A stretch of 64,000 nt of DNA from Hyparrhenia diplandra (GCA_015847255.1 JADLZK010012669.1:50650-114649), one strand, 5' to 3'. Positions 12,114 to 25,868 are shown, numbered from the stretch's first letter. Notes: generated by a model not told the origin, from the sequence alone. Made by a program: numbers and translations.

Positions 12114-14487
12114 TAGTTAGCTGCCATGATGATGGCAAAGATAGAGAGGAGGCCAAGAGAGAAGGTGAGAGAAGAGTGAGAGGGAAGAGAAGGTAGAGGA
12201 GGCTAGAGGGGGGAGAGAGAGAGAGAGAGCTTCAACTTAGCCTGCCGCCATGATGATGGCAAAGATAGAGAGGAGGCCAAGAGAGAAGGTGAGAGACGAG
12301 TTGAGGGAAGAGAAGCTAGAGGAGGCTAGAGGGGGAGAGAGAGAGAGAGAGAGCTTCAACTTAGCTGCTGCCATGATGATGACAGCATAGAGAGGAGGCC
12401 AAGAGAGAAGGTGAGAGAAGAGTGGGAGGGAAGAGAAGCTAGAGGAGGCTATAGAGAGAGAGAGAGAGAGAGAGCTTCTGCTTATATAGCTGCTTATATA
12501 GTGGAACAGTGAGCATATAGAAAAAATAGTGAGCAGGATAAGGACAGTGAGCTTGTAAAAACATGAGCACAATATAATGCCAAATAGAGTAGTTATGAAG
12601 ACAATTAGAGTAGTTGTCTATAAAGTTAACTCAGATTTGCCCCTTTGTCACTTCATCAATTCTAAACTGGTTGCTTCTAGAAGCCATCCAAGTTTAGAAT
12701 GTTACAATAATATAGGGCCTTACAATCATCATAGTCGCCGCCTCGGCTTAAAAGGGATCGCATCATTGCCTATGCCACGCCTCAAAGACTTAGTTTTACA
12801 AGTATATAAAAAGATCATCATTGCATATGCCACTACCTCAAGTACAAAGTTATACAAGTATATAAAAAGATCATCATTGCAAGTGATGCCCGGCCAGCCC
12901 CAAAAATATGTATTCAAAACAAAGACCAAATACAAGTGATGCCCAAAGCCAACCCCAAAAATGCATTCAAAACAAAGACCAAATACAAGTGATGCCCAGG
13001 ATGCTTTAGTTATTTAAAAATGCAAAGAACAAGACAGCCAGCTCATGTTTTAGTATGAGACAGCTCATGTTTTAGTTATTTAAAAGTTAGACAATATTAG
13101 CAATAGGAATTCAAGAAAATATATAAGTCATGCTTGTACAAAGATATATCTAGGTGTATATAAGACAGGGTTAATTGCTCTAGGAATTTCGGGAATCTAG
13201 TTCAGATTAAAAAAAAACCTCAAGGATTTGAAAACCAATACAAAAAAGGCCCTTCACTCCATGAATAATGAACTAGGTAACCGACGAGAAGACATTTCTG
13301 TTTTAGATAGTGACCTTAAATGTACCCATCATAGGGCCTCACTTGCACTTTCTCATTGAAAAATATAATTTTTTTTTAAAAAAACCTCAATGAAATCATC
13401 TTTTTAAAGGGCTTATCTCGATGAAAGAAGCAAAACCATAGTAACACTTAGTTTGTCAAGGTTAAGATGTTTACATCCGATTCAGACTCTAGAGTAGGAA
13501 CAAACAAAACTAGTGTCGAGGACGACCATTTAATCAAGTCTACAAGGTTGTAACTGCAGATCATACAACATATGGGGGCATCATGCACCACAAGAATTGA
13601 AATTTCAAAAAAGAATTTTTTTTTTCCAACAATACACTAGACTTTATACTTCAAATTAGTTAAAAGCTAGTGTTTTTGGAAGATGAATACATGTGAACGA
13701 TATTAAAACCTATATTAAGCATATAATAGGATGATAAACACATGTTTTAGCCATCTAGCTTTCTCAACTAATAGTTGAAATAAGCACAGATATCCTCTAT
13801 AGAACAATTCGTCGGTTGCCAAAGTCGAGAACACATTGTCAAGAAAAGGAATGTAGTGTTTTTTGTTCCAATGCAACCGAATCGAAGTGATCTTGAATGC
13901 GTATTTTGGAACTCAACTTATCAAGTAATAATATTGAAGAGAAAGCCATGCTTACATGCTAAATTCTCGAGAAAAATAGGTTGTGGCATTTCAATTCAAA
14001 TGCTAACCACAATGATGAAAAATAGCATCATAGGCAAAGCAACAAACTTGGCAAAGATCACGGTAGTGGCAATAGCTCAACAAATTTTGCAACATATAGG
14101 TTGAAAAAATAGCATCACAAAAGTGGCAAGAGCTAAAAAAAATAGCTCAACAAATTACAAAGATCTCAAGGTTGAAACTAATAGCATCTTAGGCGTGGCA
14201 AGAGCTAAAGAAAATTGGAGCATCACAAAGACATCGAAGTAGTAAAAATAGCAACATATAGGCAAAGTGGCAATAGCTCAGTTCAAAATCATAGGCATCC
14301 TAAATCATAGGCAAAGTGGCATGTGCTCGATTAAAAAAAAATGCATCATAGGCAGCACCTAATCCCTCACATTAGTTCACAAAATGGCAAAGCAATTCAC
14401 CACAAAGCGGCAGCAGCGGCTCAAATTTCTACTGTGATGTAGCAAAGGGCAACGGCTCAAACCTCGAGAGGTAGCGGAAAAAAGGGG
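11400..14487. other. CACTA interior without recognised coding sequence
   Basis: AT-rich DNA separating the second transposon gene from the inserted LTR. It holds the GA-rich tandem repeats at 12.0-12.5 kb and short direct repeats at 12.77-13.0 kb (ATATAAAAAGATCATCATTGC and AAAACAAAGACCAAATACAA each occur twice). No domain was recognised in the short frames. Confidence 0.6.
12010..12480. repeat. About 120-bp tandem repeats ending in (GA)n tracts
   Basis: Four copies share GGCAAAGATAGAGAGGAGGC near 12023, 12131, 12255 and, diverged (GACAGCATAGAGAGGAGGCC), 12380. Each continues through AAGAGAGAAGGT and ends in a GA dinucleotide run followed by GAGCTT. Copy length varies mainly through the GA run. 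The long minus-strand frame 12237-12572 is only the repeat read as Ser/Leu codons. Confidence 0.85.
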
Positions 14488-17400
14488 TGTGATGAGAACC
14501 TCCTAATTATCGGGGCCCACGCTTTTTGTCTTTGTCCCAAAGACCTCTAACAAGTTGTCGTGAAGCACCCAATAACTTAAAAAGCTGTCGGTGTCATCGG
14601 AAACCCCGATTACACCACTCTCATACCGGGATCAACAAAGGAGTAGCTACAACATTACCACATTTGTTACAAAAATACGTGATCGAGTGCGGAAGAATAA
14701 TAATATTAATTTTACAAAAGGTGAATGAGTTACATTTGAGTAAACTTAACTTAATTTGTGGAAGATGAGTTTAACTATAGGAGACATCCAAGTCATGTCG
14801 AGCCCACCGACACAACCTTGGTTAGCGGCAAAGAGTCAAGACGCAACAAGGGTTAACAAACCCCGAGTACACAATGTACTCCGCAAGACTTACCCGACAA
14901 AAAAGAAAAGACTCCAAGGATATCTTTGGCTTAAGGGAAGTAGAGCTAGAGAAGGGAGTTTGCGAGAAAAGCTTACTACAAGTGGATCCTTACTTTCAAT
15001 ATTTTTAGCATAAATTTTATTGGAGCATAAATAAAGCTAGATTTGCACCTGTTCTATCTCAAACACTTTTTAAGCAACACATCTCAACTTATCTCTCGCA
15101 TCTCTTTTCCTTGCAAAACCATGAGTAACCTTGTTTCTTCAATTACTACGATGAATGGGCGGAAGAACGGGTCTCCATAACCGAGAAGCAACGGCGATTC
15201 ATGAACCGATTAATACCCGGTGGGGATCCCTAACCACACGACATATGTAGCACTTAAGCTTGCATATATCAACATTCTTTCGATTTGTCCAAAGCGGGAA
15301 CGAGGCTGCGCCACCCGAGAGTACAAAGACTCCACCTCCCTACCCCGCCGGTCCCTAATGACAATGACGGTTTACCCAAGAGGGTGGGTACACGTTACTC
15401 CCGCCATCTCTCCACTCCCGGTGCGTGGTTGCCATTCCCGATTTGGCTCCACCGAGATCCGGCCTACCGGAGTATGTGGCTAGTTAGGGTCGACCGACTG
15501 GGGTGACAACCAGGCGGCCGTGCCTTTGCCGAAGGCCTCGGGCGTACTAGCGTTCAAAAAGTCCCGAACTTAACAATCCAAACAACGGACGGTCCTTATC
15601 GACCAACACGGGACAAGCACGGCTAGGTATCCCGCCGGCTTTCAACCTACGCCCCGTCCGATCTCAAATTCATCACTACCATACTTATTCTCATGAACCA
15701 CCATCGTGGTGTTCTCTTTTTCCATAGCCGGGGAGGAACAAAGATAAAACCTATATCTCGCGAATGATGAAACCATCACTTTCGACTTCTACCGAAGTCT
15801 AGGCATTACTAAGCATAAAAGATCGACCTACACATACTAGTGGGATAAATTTCGAATAAGCGTAGATCAAGGTAATCATGCGAAAGAACGGTATCAACCA
15901 ACTCCTACTAACTTAATGCACATTGCACTAGACTTAAGGTGAATAAAACATTTATAAAATAGCGAAGGGTTTATGCTCAGGGGCTTGCTCAGATTATGAG
16001 GAAAAAGTCGATCCTGTAGAAAGATTGTCGAAGTCAAACTTGACATCATCCTTATCGACGGACGGATCTTCTCCGAGAAGCTTGATCATCGCGAACCATA
16101 TCAACACCTTCTCCAAAGCTTCATCAACACGATCCGACTCACTCTCGTATACTCTACACGTAGATGATGATGCATGCTTTAGCGTGATGGAATGGTAAAC
16201 ATGATGCTTGATGATGCATGAAATAATAAACACTTAAGTACAACTTTTTCTTCACGATAAAGTTGCAACCCAACAAAACTAACTTGTTGAACTACTCTAT
16301 AAGATATCATCACCATTGCCTAAGGAGTTCTCAAGGACTATTTTATTGTGGTATGATCCAAGTTTCACAAAACAATCCCAAATCACACATCAAACCTAAG
16401 TCATTAAACACTTACTACTTGCCTTTTCTAATAAAACAAATAAAGCATAAAATAACAAATAAATTAAACATCTCAAAATGACCCCAAACTTTTTATACAA
16501 GTAGATCACATCATAAAACAGTACCAAATAAATTTTTATGATTTTTGGATAAATATTTTATTTTCTAAAAATCATGGAAGATGCATTTTTCAATTAAAAT
16601 TGGTATTTTTAAATCATGCAAAAACTACTCAAAATCAAAGTTTCAAATTTTTCATGGATTCATATACTCATAAGAAGCTTCTACAAAAATTTTCAGAATT
16701 TAAGGAGCTAATTTCAAATTTCTATGAATTTTGAAAGAATCAAAGACTATTCAAAAGTAAAGAAATTGATAAAACTTTTATGAAAAAGAAAAACGCCCTC
16801 GGGCTCAAAGTGGCCCGGTACTGTGCTTGGCCTGGCACTGTGTAAACAGGCCGGCCCACAGGAACAGTAACAGGCCGGCCCAAAGCGGCCTGTTAAAGCC
16901 TGGCCTAGCAACTTTACAAAAAGACCCCTGACCTTTTATAAAATTACAAATAAGTACAATACACTATTTAGCACTATTCAAGCAAGTCACGACTTTTCAC
17001 TTAGCCCCTTAACTTTTTTTCTAATTCTCACCTCGAGATCCCCGGACGACACTGACGGAAGCTTGTAGCGGCGGCGTGGCAACTCGGCCGTTCCCATCGA
17101 CGGGCTCGGTGGGCGGCGGGGAAGGAGCGCATGAGCACCCGGCATGCTCGCCCGCGCTCGTGGGTGACTGCAGCTCGGCCGGAGATGGTCCGTGGGCCCT
17201 CGACCACGTGCGGATGGGCCGAGGAGCGGCGGCGCCGACGGCAAAGTGGCGTTCGGCCGCGAAGGGACTCCTTCTGCGAAAACCATCAAGCCGACGAGCT
17301 TCACCGTGGCAAATAAAGTTTGAAACAAGAAGAAAAAGGGCGAGGGGCATCACCGTGTCGGCCGGTTGATGGCGGGGCGGATCTCGACGGCACTTCTCAC

Positions 17401-18250
17401 ACCGCGAGAAGATGGCGGCGCATGGGCTACTCCGGCGGCGAGGGCATGCTTGCGCGGGGCTCAATGGGTGCGCAAAGGAGTTGAAGTCGTCGATGGCGAG
17501 CTCAATTTGGTTGGGTGGAGCTTGCTAGCGGCGGCGCAAGGCGGCGGAACGAGGACGTCGGCGTCGACGGTCGGGAGAAGAAGAAAAGGAGACGACGTCG
17601 GTCTTTGGGCTCTATAGGACGGCCGGGATCTGCGGATGGACGACACCACGACACTCACGACGATCTCAAAGCATGAGATGGGCAGCCTCGGCGCGTCACG
17701 GAAGGCCGGAGAAGGACACGGCGGCGGCGACCGGTGGCCGGGAAAACCGGGAGATCTTTTCTCCCCAAACACCGTAGCTACCAAACCCTAACTCTGATTT
17801 TTGTCAAATTACTCTCAAAATTTGAACTAAACTCGAAAAAACTCAAAAAGCAACTTGGCCTAATTTTCAAGATCTACAATTTTCACAATTGGAAGATTTT
17901 CAAATTCTGCCTCTAAATATGACTTTTGAAATGGGGTCAAAAAGGGAGAATTTTGAATTCAAAATTACTTTTAAAATTACTCAAAAACTTGAAAAACTTT
18001 GTACATATCTTTTGTTCATCAAGAAAAGATCTACAAAGTAGCTTTTGGAAGTTTTGTCAAATTTTGCATAGATTTTGAAATATAGAAAAGGGGTAAAGAA
18101 GAGTTAGGGTTTAGGGTTTCCGACAAGGGGGTAACTCTCGGATTTTGATTCTTTTCACATCTCGTCGGCCGACAACGTAATCAAGCATAAAAGAAGCTTA
18201 TTTTTGTCCAAACCATGGCTTAAGCGATAAGTAACACTTGGGGTGTTACA
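14488..18250 (-). mobile_element. Probable solo LTR of a Ty3/gypsy-type retrotransposon inside the CACTA element
   Basis: On the minus strand the segment opens TGTAACACCCC and closes CTCATCACA, giving the TG...CA ends of an LTR about 3.76 kb long. Its content (AT-rich arms, a GC-rich centre at 17.0-17.8 kb and long non-conserved frames) resembles the large LTRs of grass Retrosat2/Atlantys-like elements. No internal gag-pol region and no second LTR are present, hence 'solo'. No 5-bp target duplication is visible (AGGGG left, ACAAA right), so the exact ends or the solo interpretation may be wrong. Confidence 0.5.
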
Positions 18251-19290
18251 ACAAAGAAGAAGAAGGGTCCCCCTAAGACCGGCAAAGGCGGAAGAAGAAC
18301 TCCACGAGGCCAAAGAAGAAGACCACCAAAGCTCACCGGCACCACCACCACCACGGCGGCAGGAACTCACCGACGCGAGGCACCACCAGAAGCGGTAACT
18401 CACCGGCGCAAGGCACCACCGGCAAGGTCACCGGAGATTCCGCCGGCACCACCGATTCCGCCGGCGCGAGTAATCGCCAAGAAGCGGCGAACTCGCGGTG
18501 GCGATGACCCTCGCAAGAGCGGTGGCGGGCGTGGGCGGGGATGGGGGAGGCGGCGCGAGCACCCGCAACTCACGGCGATGCGTCCTCGCGGATCCGGCGG
18601 CGGCGGCCCTCGCGGATCCGGCGGCGGTGCCTCGCCTCGATCCGAATCCGCGGCGGCGGCCTCCAAGAGCGGGCGGGCGCACGGGGGAGGGATGGGGAGA
18701 TGGGGACGGGGAGACGGGGAGGGGATGGAGAGATGGGACCGGAGAGACGGGGCGACAACGGGACCCGGGGGGAGAAGGGGGAGACGCGGCGCGATGGCTA
18801 GGGGTTTGGAGGGACGGTCGACGGCGGCGCGGGGAGGATTGGGGCGGGAGGAGAGGGATGTGGCGATGAGGATGGCGGCACCAGAGGAGGAGGGGGGAGA
18901 GGCAGGAGAGGGATGTGGCGGCGGCGACGGGCCGGGGAGGACTCGCCGGGGAGCGGATGTGGCGGCGGCGGAGGCGGCGAAAATTTCAGCAGCCGGCCGG
19001 CGTCGGTGTGAAAATTTCGCGCCCAGACTTAGCCGATTTCGGCGCCCGAATCGGCCTCGGGTATGTATACACAGGAAGCACTATAAGGGCGGTTCCCCGA
19101 TGGAGCCGCCCCTATAGTGAGACTCATCGTGGGCTACCGGATCGAGAACCGCCCTATAGAGCACGTTTAAATTTTAAAAAATAAATATATTGGGCATATT
19201 ATCGATAAATTAAAAATAAAAATATGGTTGTAAATAAACAAATCATGATTAGAAAATTTCTTATCTTACAAACACCTTACATTTTTGGGT
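18251..19290. other. GC-rich CACTA interior with inverted GGGCGG motifs
   Basis: Very GC-rich sequence with overlapping frames in several phases (18.4-19.1 kb) and no conserved domain. At 19,079-19,118 an inverted pair built on CACTATA...TATAGTG encloses AAGGGCGGTT and AGCCGCCCC. It could be an isolated subterminal motif or the edge of a nested CACTA copy. Confidence 0.45.
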
Positions 19291-19312
19291 AAAAGCGATT
19301 TTGGCCCACTCA

Positions 19313-21560
19313 AATTTTGAATCTCAAAACATTTTGTCGTTTTTTCACTTTGAAAACAAAATAATTCCGCACCGGCCTCCACCAGTTTTGACTCCTTGGG
19401 CACAAGGGACCTATCGGCAAAGTTTGGCACCGTTTACGGTCTTTTTTCAAGGGACCTATCGGCAAAGTTTGGGGTGCTTTCGTAGTTCAACATACATTTA
19501 TTGGGAGAATTCGCGCGGTAATTGAAATAATTAGAGAAAAGTACCAAACAATTATAGAAAATTCTCAAACTTGGCGGTGCCTTAACACATGCCATGTAGA
19601 CGCCTCAGAAAAAATTTGAAGTTGATAGCACACCGCAAAGCGCACCGGTCACACAACCATGAGAAACCTAAGTGTGAGGATAGGCTTCGTGAGAGGTTGA
19701 ATATACCACAGTGAAGCACGTCTGCTCCGCCTAACTCGAAACTTTCTCAAATTTTTTTTGTGGTCACTTACACCCAAAATATGGCCCCACGCAAAGTCCT
19801 AGGTTTTTTAGCCATTTTTGGATTTATGTATTTTTTACGTGACGCGTGCGACCAAATATGGTGATTTACACTTTGAAAACAAAATAATCCCGCACCGTCC
19901 TCCACAAGTTGTGCCTCCTAGGGCACAAGAAACCTATCGGCAAAGTTTGGCACCGTTTCGGGTCTTTTCGGGGGTGGTCGTAGTTCAACATACATTTATC
20001 GGGAGAATTCGCGCGGTAATTGAAATAATTAGAGAAAAGTACCAAACAATTACAGAAAATTCTCAAACTTGGCGGTGCCTTCACACATGCCATGTAGACG
20101 CCTCAGAAAAAGTTTGAGACCGATAGCACACCGCAAAAAGCGCACCGGCCACACAACCATGTGAAACCTAAGTGTAAGGATAGGCCGTGAGAGAGGTTGA
20201 GTATACCTTTGTGAAGCACGTCCGCTCCGCCTAACTCGAAACTTCCTCAAATTTTTTTGTGGTCACTTACACCCAAAATATGGCCCCACGCAAAGTCCTA
20301 GGTTTTTTAGCCATTTTTGGATTTCTTGTATTTTTCTACGTGACGCGTGCGACCAAATATGGTGATTTACACTTTGAAAATAAAATAATCCCGCACCGTC
20401 CTCCACAAGTTGTGCCTCCTAGGGCACAAGGGACCTATCGGCAAAGTTTGGCACCGTTTTGGGTTTTTTCGGGGGTGGTCGTAGTTCAACATACATTTAG
20501 GGAGAATTCGCGCGGTAATTGAAATAATTAGAGAAAAGTACCAAACAATTACAGAAAATTCTCAAACTTGGTGGTGCCTTCACACATGCCATGTAGACGC
20601 CTCAGAAAAAGTTTGAGGCCGATAGCACACTACAAAGCGCACCGGCCACACAACCATGTGAAACCTAAGTGTAAGGATAGGCTTCGTGAGAGGTTGAGTA
20701 TACCACTGTGATGCACGTCTGCTCCGCCTAACTCGAAACTTCCTCAAATTTTTTTTATGGTCACTTACACCCAAAATATGGCCCCACGCAAAGTCCTAGG
20801 TTTTTTTAGCCATTTTTGGATTTACTGTATTTTTCTACGTGACGCGTGCGACCAAATATGGTGATTTACACTTTGAAAACAAAATAATCCCGCACCGTCC
20901 TCCATAAGTTGTGCCTCCTAGGGCACAAGGGACCTATCGGCAAGTTTGGCACCGTTTGGTCTTTTTTGGGGGTGGTCGTAGTTCAACATACATTTATTGG
21001 GAGAATTCGCGGTAATTGAAATAATTAGAGAAAAGTACCAAACAATTACAGAAAATTCTCAAACTTGGCGGTGCCTTCACACATGCCATGTAGACGCCTC
21101 AGAAAAAGTTTGAGGCCGATAGCACACTGCAAAGCGCACCGGCCACACAACCATGTGAAACCTAAGTGTAAGGATAGGCTTCGTGAGAGGTTGAGTATAC
21201 CATCGCGTGAAGCACGTCTCGCTCCGCCTAACTCGAAACTTTCTCAAATTTTTTTGTGGTCACTTACACCCAAAATATGGCCCCACGCAAAGTCCTAGGT
21301 TTTTTAGCCATTTTTGGATTTTTTGTATTTTTCTACGTGACGCGTGTGACCAAATATGGTGATTTACACTTTGAAAACAAAATAATCCCGCACCGTCCTC
21401 CACAAGTTGTGCGTCCTAGGGCACAAGGGACCTATCGGCAATGTTTGGCACCGTTTCGGTCTTTTTCGGGGTGGTCGTAGTTCAACATACATTTGGGGGG
21501 AGAATTCGCGCGGTAATTGAAATAATTAGAGAAAAGTACCAAACAATTACAGAAAAAGTT
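19313..21560. repeat. 499-bp tandem repeat array (about 4.5 copies)
   Basis: The landmark CACCCAAAATATGGCCCCACG begins at 19771, 20270, 20768 and 21267, giving periods of 499, 498 and 499 bases. A diverged partial copy starts near 19313 and the last copy stops near 21560. Copies differ mainly by short indels, with few substitutions. Each copy has short frames but no conserved protein. The array lies just downstream of the transposase gene. Confidence 0.92.
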
Positions 21561-21612
21561 TGACTCTTATATGAATAAAGGTAGTCTCACACATACATAA
21601 ATGTAGTCTCAC

Positions 21613-24600
21613 TCATACATCGATACATTTTTGAAACACACACATATAACAACTAGCTAACTCCCCGTGACCTCTTTCCCCTTGACTCCTTTTTCGCTCC
21701 CATGGCAATATGTCTTTGGGTAACTTCTTCTCAACAACTGGATCTTGTTTGGAAAGTGCGTGAATAAAGCGTATTTCAGCATAACCATTGTGCTCGTCAA
21801 CGTCAACATCCTCGGTGCCATCAACTCCGATAACGCGTTGTTTCGGGGACAACGACATGCTTGATTTTCGCCCCTCTTTGGCTTGTCGGGGATCGATCGG
21901 GTAGGGTAAATAGAAAACTTGTGCTACATCTGAAGCGACGACCCATGGGTCCCGTTGGTGGCCTAAATCACCGAGGTCAAGCGACTTTCAACCCGATCTC
22001 GTTCGGTTAGGTGTTGTTTCATCCGGCGACATTTGAACACGGGCACCGCACTTCCATTCCATAGTCAATTTCCCATATTTCTTCAATGATGCCAAAGTAT
22101 GTGATCGTTCGTTTTTTGTCGTTGATAGCTTGTACTCGAACCCCCATTTGTTTTGGTTCACACATTTACTATCCTTCACATGGGTATAGAATGTGTACCC
22201 ATTAATGTCGTATGCTTGCCACGTGGTGACTTGTCTCGATGGCCCTAATGCTAACCTTGTTCTTGGTAATATCATCCCCGGTTTCCCCGGACGGTATGTT
22301 TTGGTCCTTCAACCATGAAGTTAATTGTTCCCTATCTTTGTTGCGTGACCCGGTCATCCGAAGCGGCCATTCCTCTCGCCTCCTGAATGAGAGCCAAGTG
22401 GTAATCAACGTCTGATCGCATAAGCGTTGAACTCTTACACACACACGTAATACGCCCGACTCACTTGTTTGTATTCTTGGTCAACAAATACTTTCCTCCC
22501 GATGCCTTTCCCAGCTATCCTACCCGTATGACGTGAATCGCGTTTACCAATCCCTCTCTCGTACTTTTAGCCACTCTTGACAAAGACTTTCGGCGACTTC
22601 TTCAAGATTGTAACCCTCAATCATGGAGCCCTCTAGATATGCTCGATTATGCACGAATCGAGTTAGAATCGACATGCATCGCTCAATGCACTACATTTCA
22701 TGCAAGTAGCAAGGGCCCAGTGCCTATATCGATGAACCATGTGAAGCATGAGATGTGGCATTATATCGAAATAAGTAGGAGGCATACATATCTCTAGCTG
22801 GTTTTGGGTCTCCACCGCGAAATCATGTAGTTCGACAAGCTCTTTCTTGTTAATCATCTTACGGGATATCTTCGAAAAGAAGTAGCACATGCAGTGATGG
22901 CCATTTTCAAGAATTCCGGCTTTATAACCCCGATCACAATAGGTAGGAACACCGTCGGCATTACATGACAATCATGAGCCTTGCGGTGTGTTATTGACAG
23001 TCCTTCATGGACACTAGCTTGTTGATGTTATTTGCTGAAAACCCGGTCGGAACTTTGATCGCCTTTAGGTAAGCGCATATAGCCCTTCTCTCTTCTTGGG
23101 TCAAGTTGAAGCTAGCCGCGGGTAGGGTGTATTTTCCATTCTTTCGAATACGGGGTGAAGCTTCGGGCTTCACATTTAGCCGCACCATGTCTTTTCGTGA
23201 ATTTAGACCATCCTTCGAATTATTCGGGTCCATCAACGGACCCATGGTACTTTGAAAGACATTCTTCGTCAAGTGCATAGAATCAATTGCATGGGGAACC
23301 TCGAACTCTGGCCAATATTCGAGATCTTGAAAGAAGATGGATTGTTTCTTGAAAGGTACGCCTTCGATAGGAGGTGTACTTCGATCTCTGTTCGTCCCAT
23401 CTAGATTCTTCTTTCCGTAGACAATGTGCAAGTTTTTCACCATTCGAACACATGTTGTCCATAGTGACGTCTCTCCGGGAGGGTCTTGATCTCTGGTGTT
23501 GTTGAACCGGTGTTTGTATTTCACGCCGGTACTTGTGATTTGTCTTTAAGTGGTGTCGATTGCCCAAGTAAACCACCTTTTTGGATGCATTTAGATACAC
23601 CCATATAGTACCATCCAAGCAGACCACGCATCCAGTCTTCCCTTTGATCTGTCCAGACAAAGCAAACATCGCGGGATAGTCGTTGATAGAAACAATGATT
23701 ATGGCTCGACATAAGAAGCGCTCCTTTTCGAACGCATCATACATCAGCACCCCTTCCTTCCATAGTTTATAGAATTCTTGCAACACGGGCTCAATAAACA
23801 CGTCAATGTCAATGCCCGGTTGTTTCGGTTTGAGATGAGAACAAGTAAGGAAAAGATACTTTTCGCACCGGCACAACCGCGTTGGGATGTTGTACATTGT
23901 CAAGATCAGCGGCCAAGTGCTATGGTCGGTCATCCTCTCATTGAAGGGATTCACTCCATCGGTGCTTAACCCAAACCGTACATTCCTCGGGTCTTGAGCG
24001 AAGTCTTTGTGATTATTATCAAAGTTTTGCCACCGAAGTACCATCGGTAGGGTGTGCAATCTTATCATCATCTATCTTGCGCTCGTTTTGCCACCACGTC
24101 ATCAATCGCGGCTTCTTTGGGGTTTAGGAAGATTCGCCTCAAGCGGTCGGTCCTTTGGCGGGTACCACATTACCAAGGCGGGAACTCTTCTCTCGCCGGA
24201 TTAATTCCTAAGCGGAGTGTCCTTTTCGAGATTAGAATCTTGTGCCGGCTTTTTCCCCCACCCTTCTTCCTCTTGTTTCCAATGGAGGTCTCGTCCCCCG
24301 TTGTATAGATTGTTATTCTTGTACCGACTAGCTCCGCACCTAGGACATTTATCCGCCCCTTGAACGTGTCACCACGAAAAAGGATACAATGGTTCGGGCA
24401 TGCATGGATCTTTTCAACACTCATTGTCAATGGACTTATAACCTTTTTTTTTTGCTTGGTAGGTATTCATCGGTGCGAAGTTTGGTTGTGGCAAAGAACC
24501 ATGACAAGAGAGCATAGCAGATCATTAAAACTACAAATCCGACCAACCGTATTTTAGCCTTCAAGATCAACGGCTCAAGCACAAAACATAGTAGCGTCCA

Positions 24601-25230
24601 TTGTGTTCCGGACAACCTTTTTCAACACCATACACGTTTCCTTCGATCTTTGCTCTCACTCTCTCTAGGTTCTCTATACCTTTCACGCATTTGTTCCGCA
24701 ATATTTTTGATCCAAGGGCATTAAGCATGTCGTCCAAATAATCATCGTCATCTTCATCCCCTTCACGTGCTACGACATTATCATCAACATCACCTTTGCC
24801 CGTACCATCAACGACATTTGTGTCCATACCATGCCTACCATCATCATCGCGTAGTTGACTATCATGCTTTCGGGGTTCCTTTTATTTTGAAGCTTATCTA
24901 CACACCGAGAGAAGCGCTCTAGGGTTTCGGGGTCATCTCCTAGATTTTTGAAGTCGACGTCTTCACCAACATAATTTTCACCGTGATGAATCCGGACCGT
25001 GTAATGCGCAACAAATCCTCGTGTAATCAAATGTTGTCGATGATCTTCACATCTCTATATGCTATCTCGTTCTTGCAATCACGCACGGACATATTATGAT
25101 ATCCTTTTTCAATGTCTTCGCATGATTCTCGGCGGCTTCAATAAATTTATCCACCTCGTCCACGAAAACCATCCTTCCACCTTAACGTGCCATACATCCG
25201 GTCATTCCTGTACTCCATCCTTTAATACAA
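21613..25230 (-). pseudogene. TNP2-like CACTA transposase, frame-broken
   Basis: Domains follow the normal order from 25.2 kb downward. The Transposase-associated N-terminus has an MYGTLRWKD-like start near 25,190 and a CPC motif. A linker (NIHACPNHCILFRG-like, 24.2-24.4 kb) comes next. The Transposase_21 core is the main frame at 23,283-24,071 (FGLSTDGVNPF, WPLILTMYNIP, HLKPKQPGIDIDVFIEP, LSGQIKGKTGCVVC) and continues in another frame at 22,991-23,524 (WPEFEVPHAIDSMHLTKNVF). DUF4218 is at 22,663-22,971 (PHLMLHMVHRY) and a C-terminal DUF4216-like part at 21,988-22,275 (YDINGYTFYT). The enzyme cuts element ends in the nucleus. Several joins need one-base shifts inside conserved exons (about 23,520 and 24,045), so the copy is broken or mis-assembled. 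Confidence 0.88.
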
Positions 25231-25868
25231 CAAAGAAAAAAAAACATTAAATGTGTAGTTAGTCATATATATGAGTACATATGCATGGCAAACCCTAAAT
25301 GGTTAAAATTAATAAATACATTAATATCAAAGTTATAGCACACACTAAAAGGTTATCATTTTAGAAAATTTTAGAAAAAAAAAAAATAACCGCATTTGCA
25401 CATCATATGAGAGAAAAAACTTGTTAGAAATTAAAACTAAGAATTAAAAAACACATGTTCATCAACCATGAACACATGAAACCCTACCTATTTTATTACT
25501 CCACTAAAATCACATGTAAGAGCCACTAAAAATGGGTCTAATTCAATACTCTTACTAATCTCCACTAGCACTTCCAAACCTAAGCTCTACTTTGCTCCAT
25601 ATAAAGCTCAAGCACCATAGAAAGTTAGAGGAAAGCTAAATTTAAATTACTCCACAACTAACCATTAAAAATCGAATTAAGTGGTAGGATTAGCATTTTC
25701 TTACCTTTTTGAGCCTCCCCACCAAAGGATTTGAGTTGAAAACCTCCCCCCCTTAGTAGAGTAATTTTTGGGAGGAGCCCAAGGCCTCCCAACCTTTTTT
25801 TTTTTTTCGAGTTTGAGTGGTGTCCCGAGGTGGAAGAAGAGGCTGGTTTCGGCCTTATGCATGCACAG
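25231..25868. other. 5' non-coding region of the CACTA transposase
   Basis: AT-rich DNA between the transposase N-terminus and the right subterminal repeats, with A and T tracts (for example 25,792-25,808). It probably holds the promoter and 5' leader of the transposase. No distinct motif was recognised. Confidence 0.5.

Noticed and set aside
12237..12572. Minus-strand 111-codon frame rich in Ser and Leu
   Set aside because: It is the GA-repeat array read in one frame, so it has no independent evidence of coding.
17021..17784. Long GC-rich frames inside the LTR-like block
   Set aside because: No conserved domain, frames overlap on both strands, and such frames are usual in large grass LTRs.
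19079..19118. CACTATA...TATAGTG as the end of a nested CACTA element
   Set aside because: It matches the right terminus less well than 6,928 does and lacks a matching 3-bp duplication.
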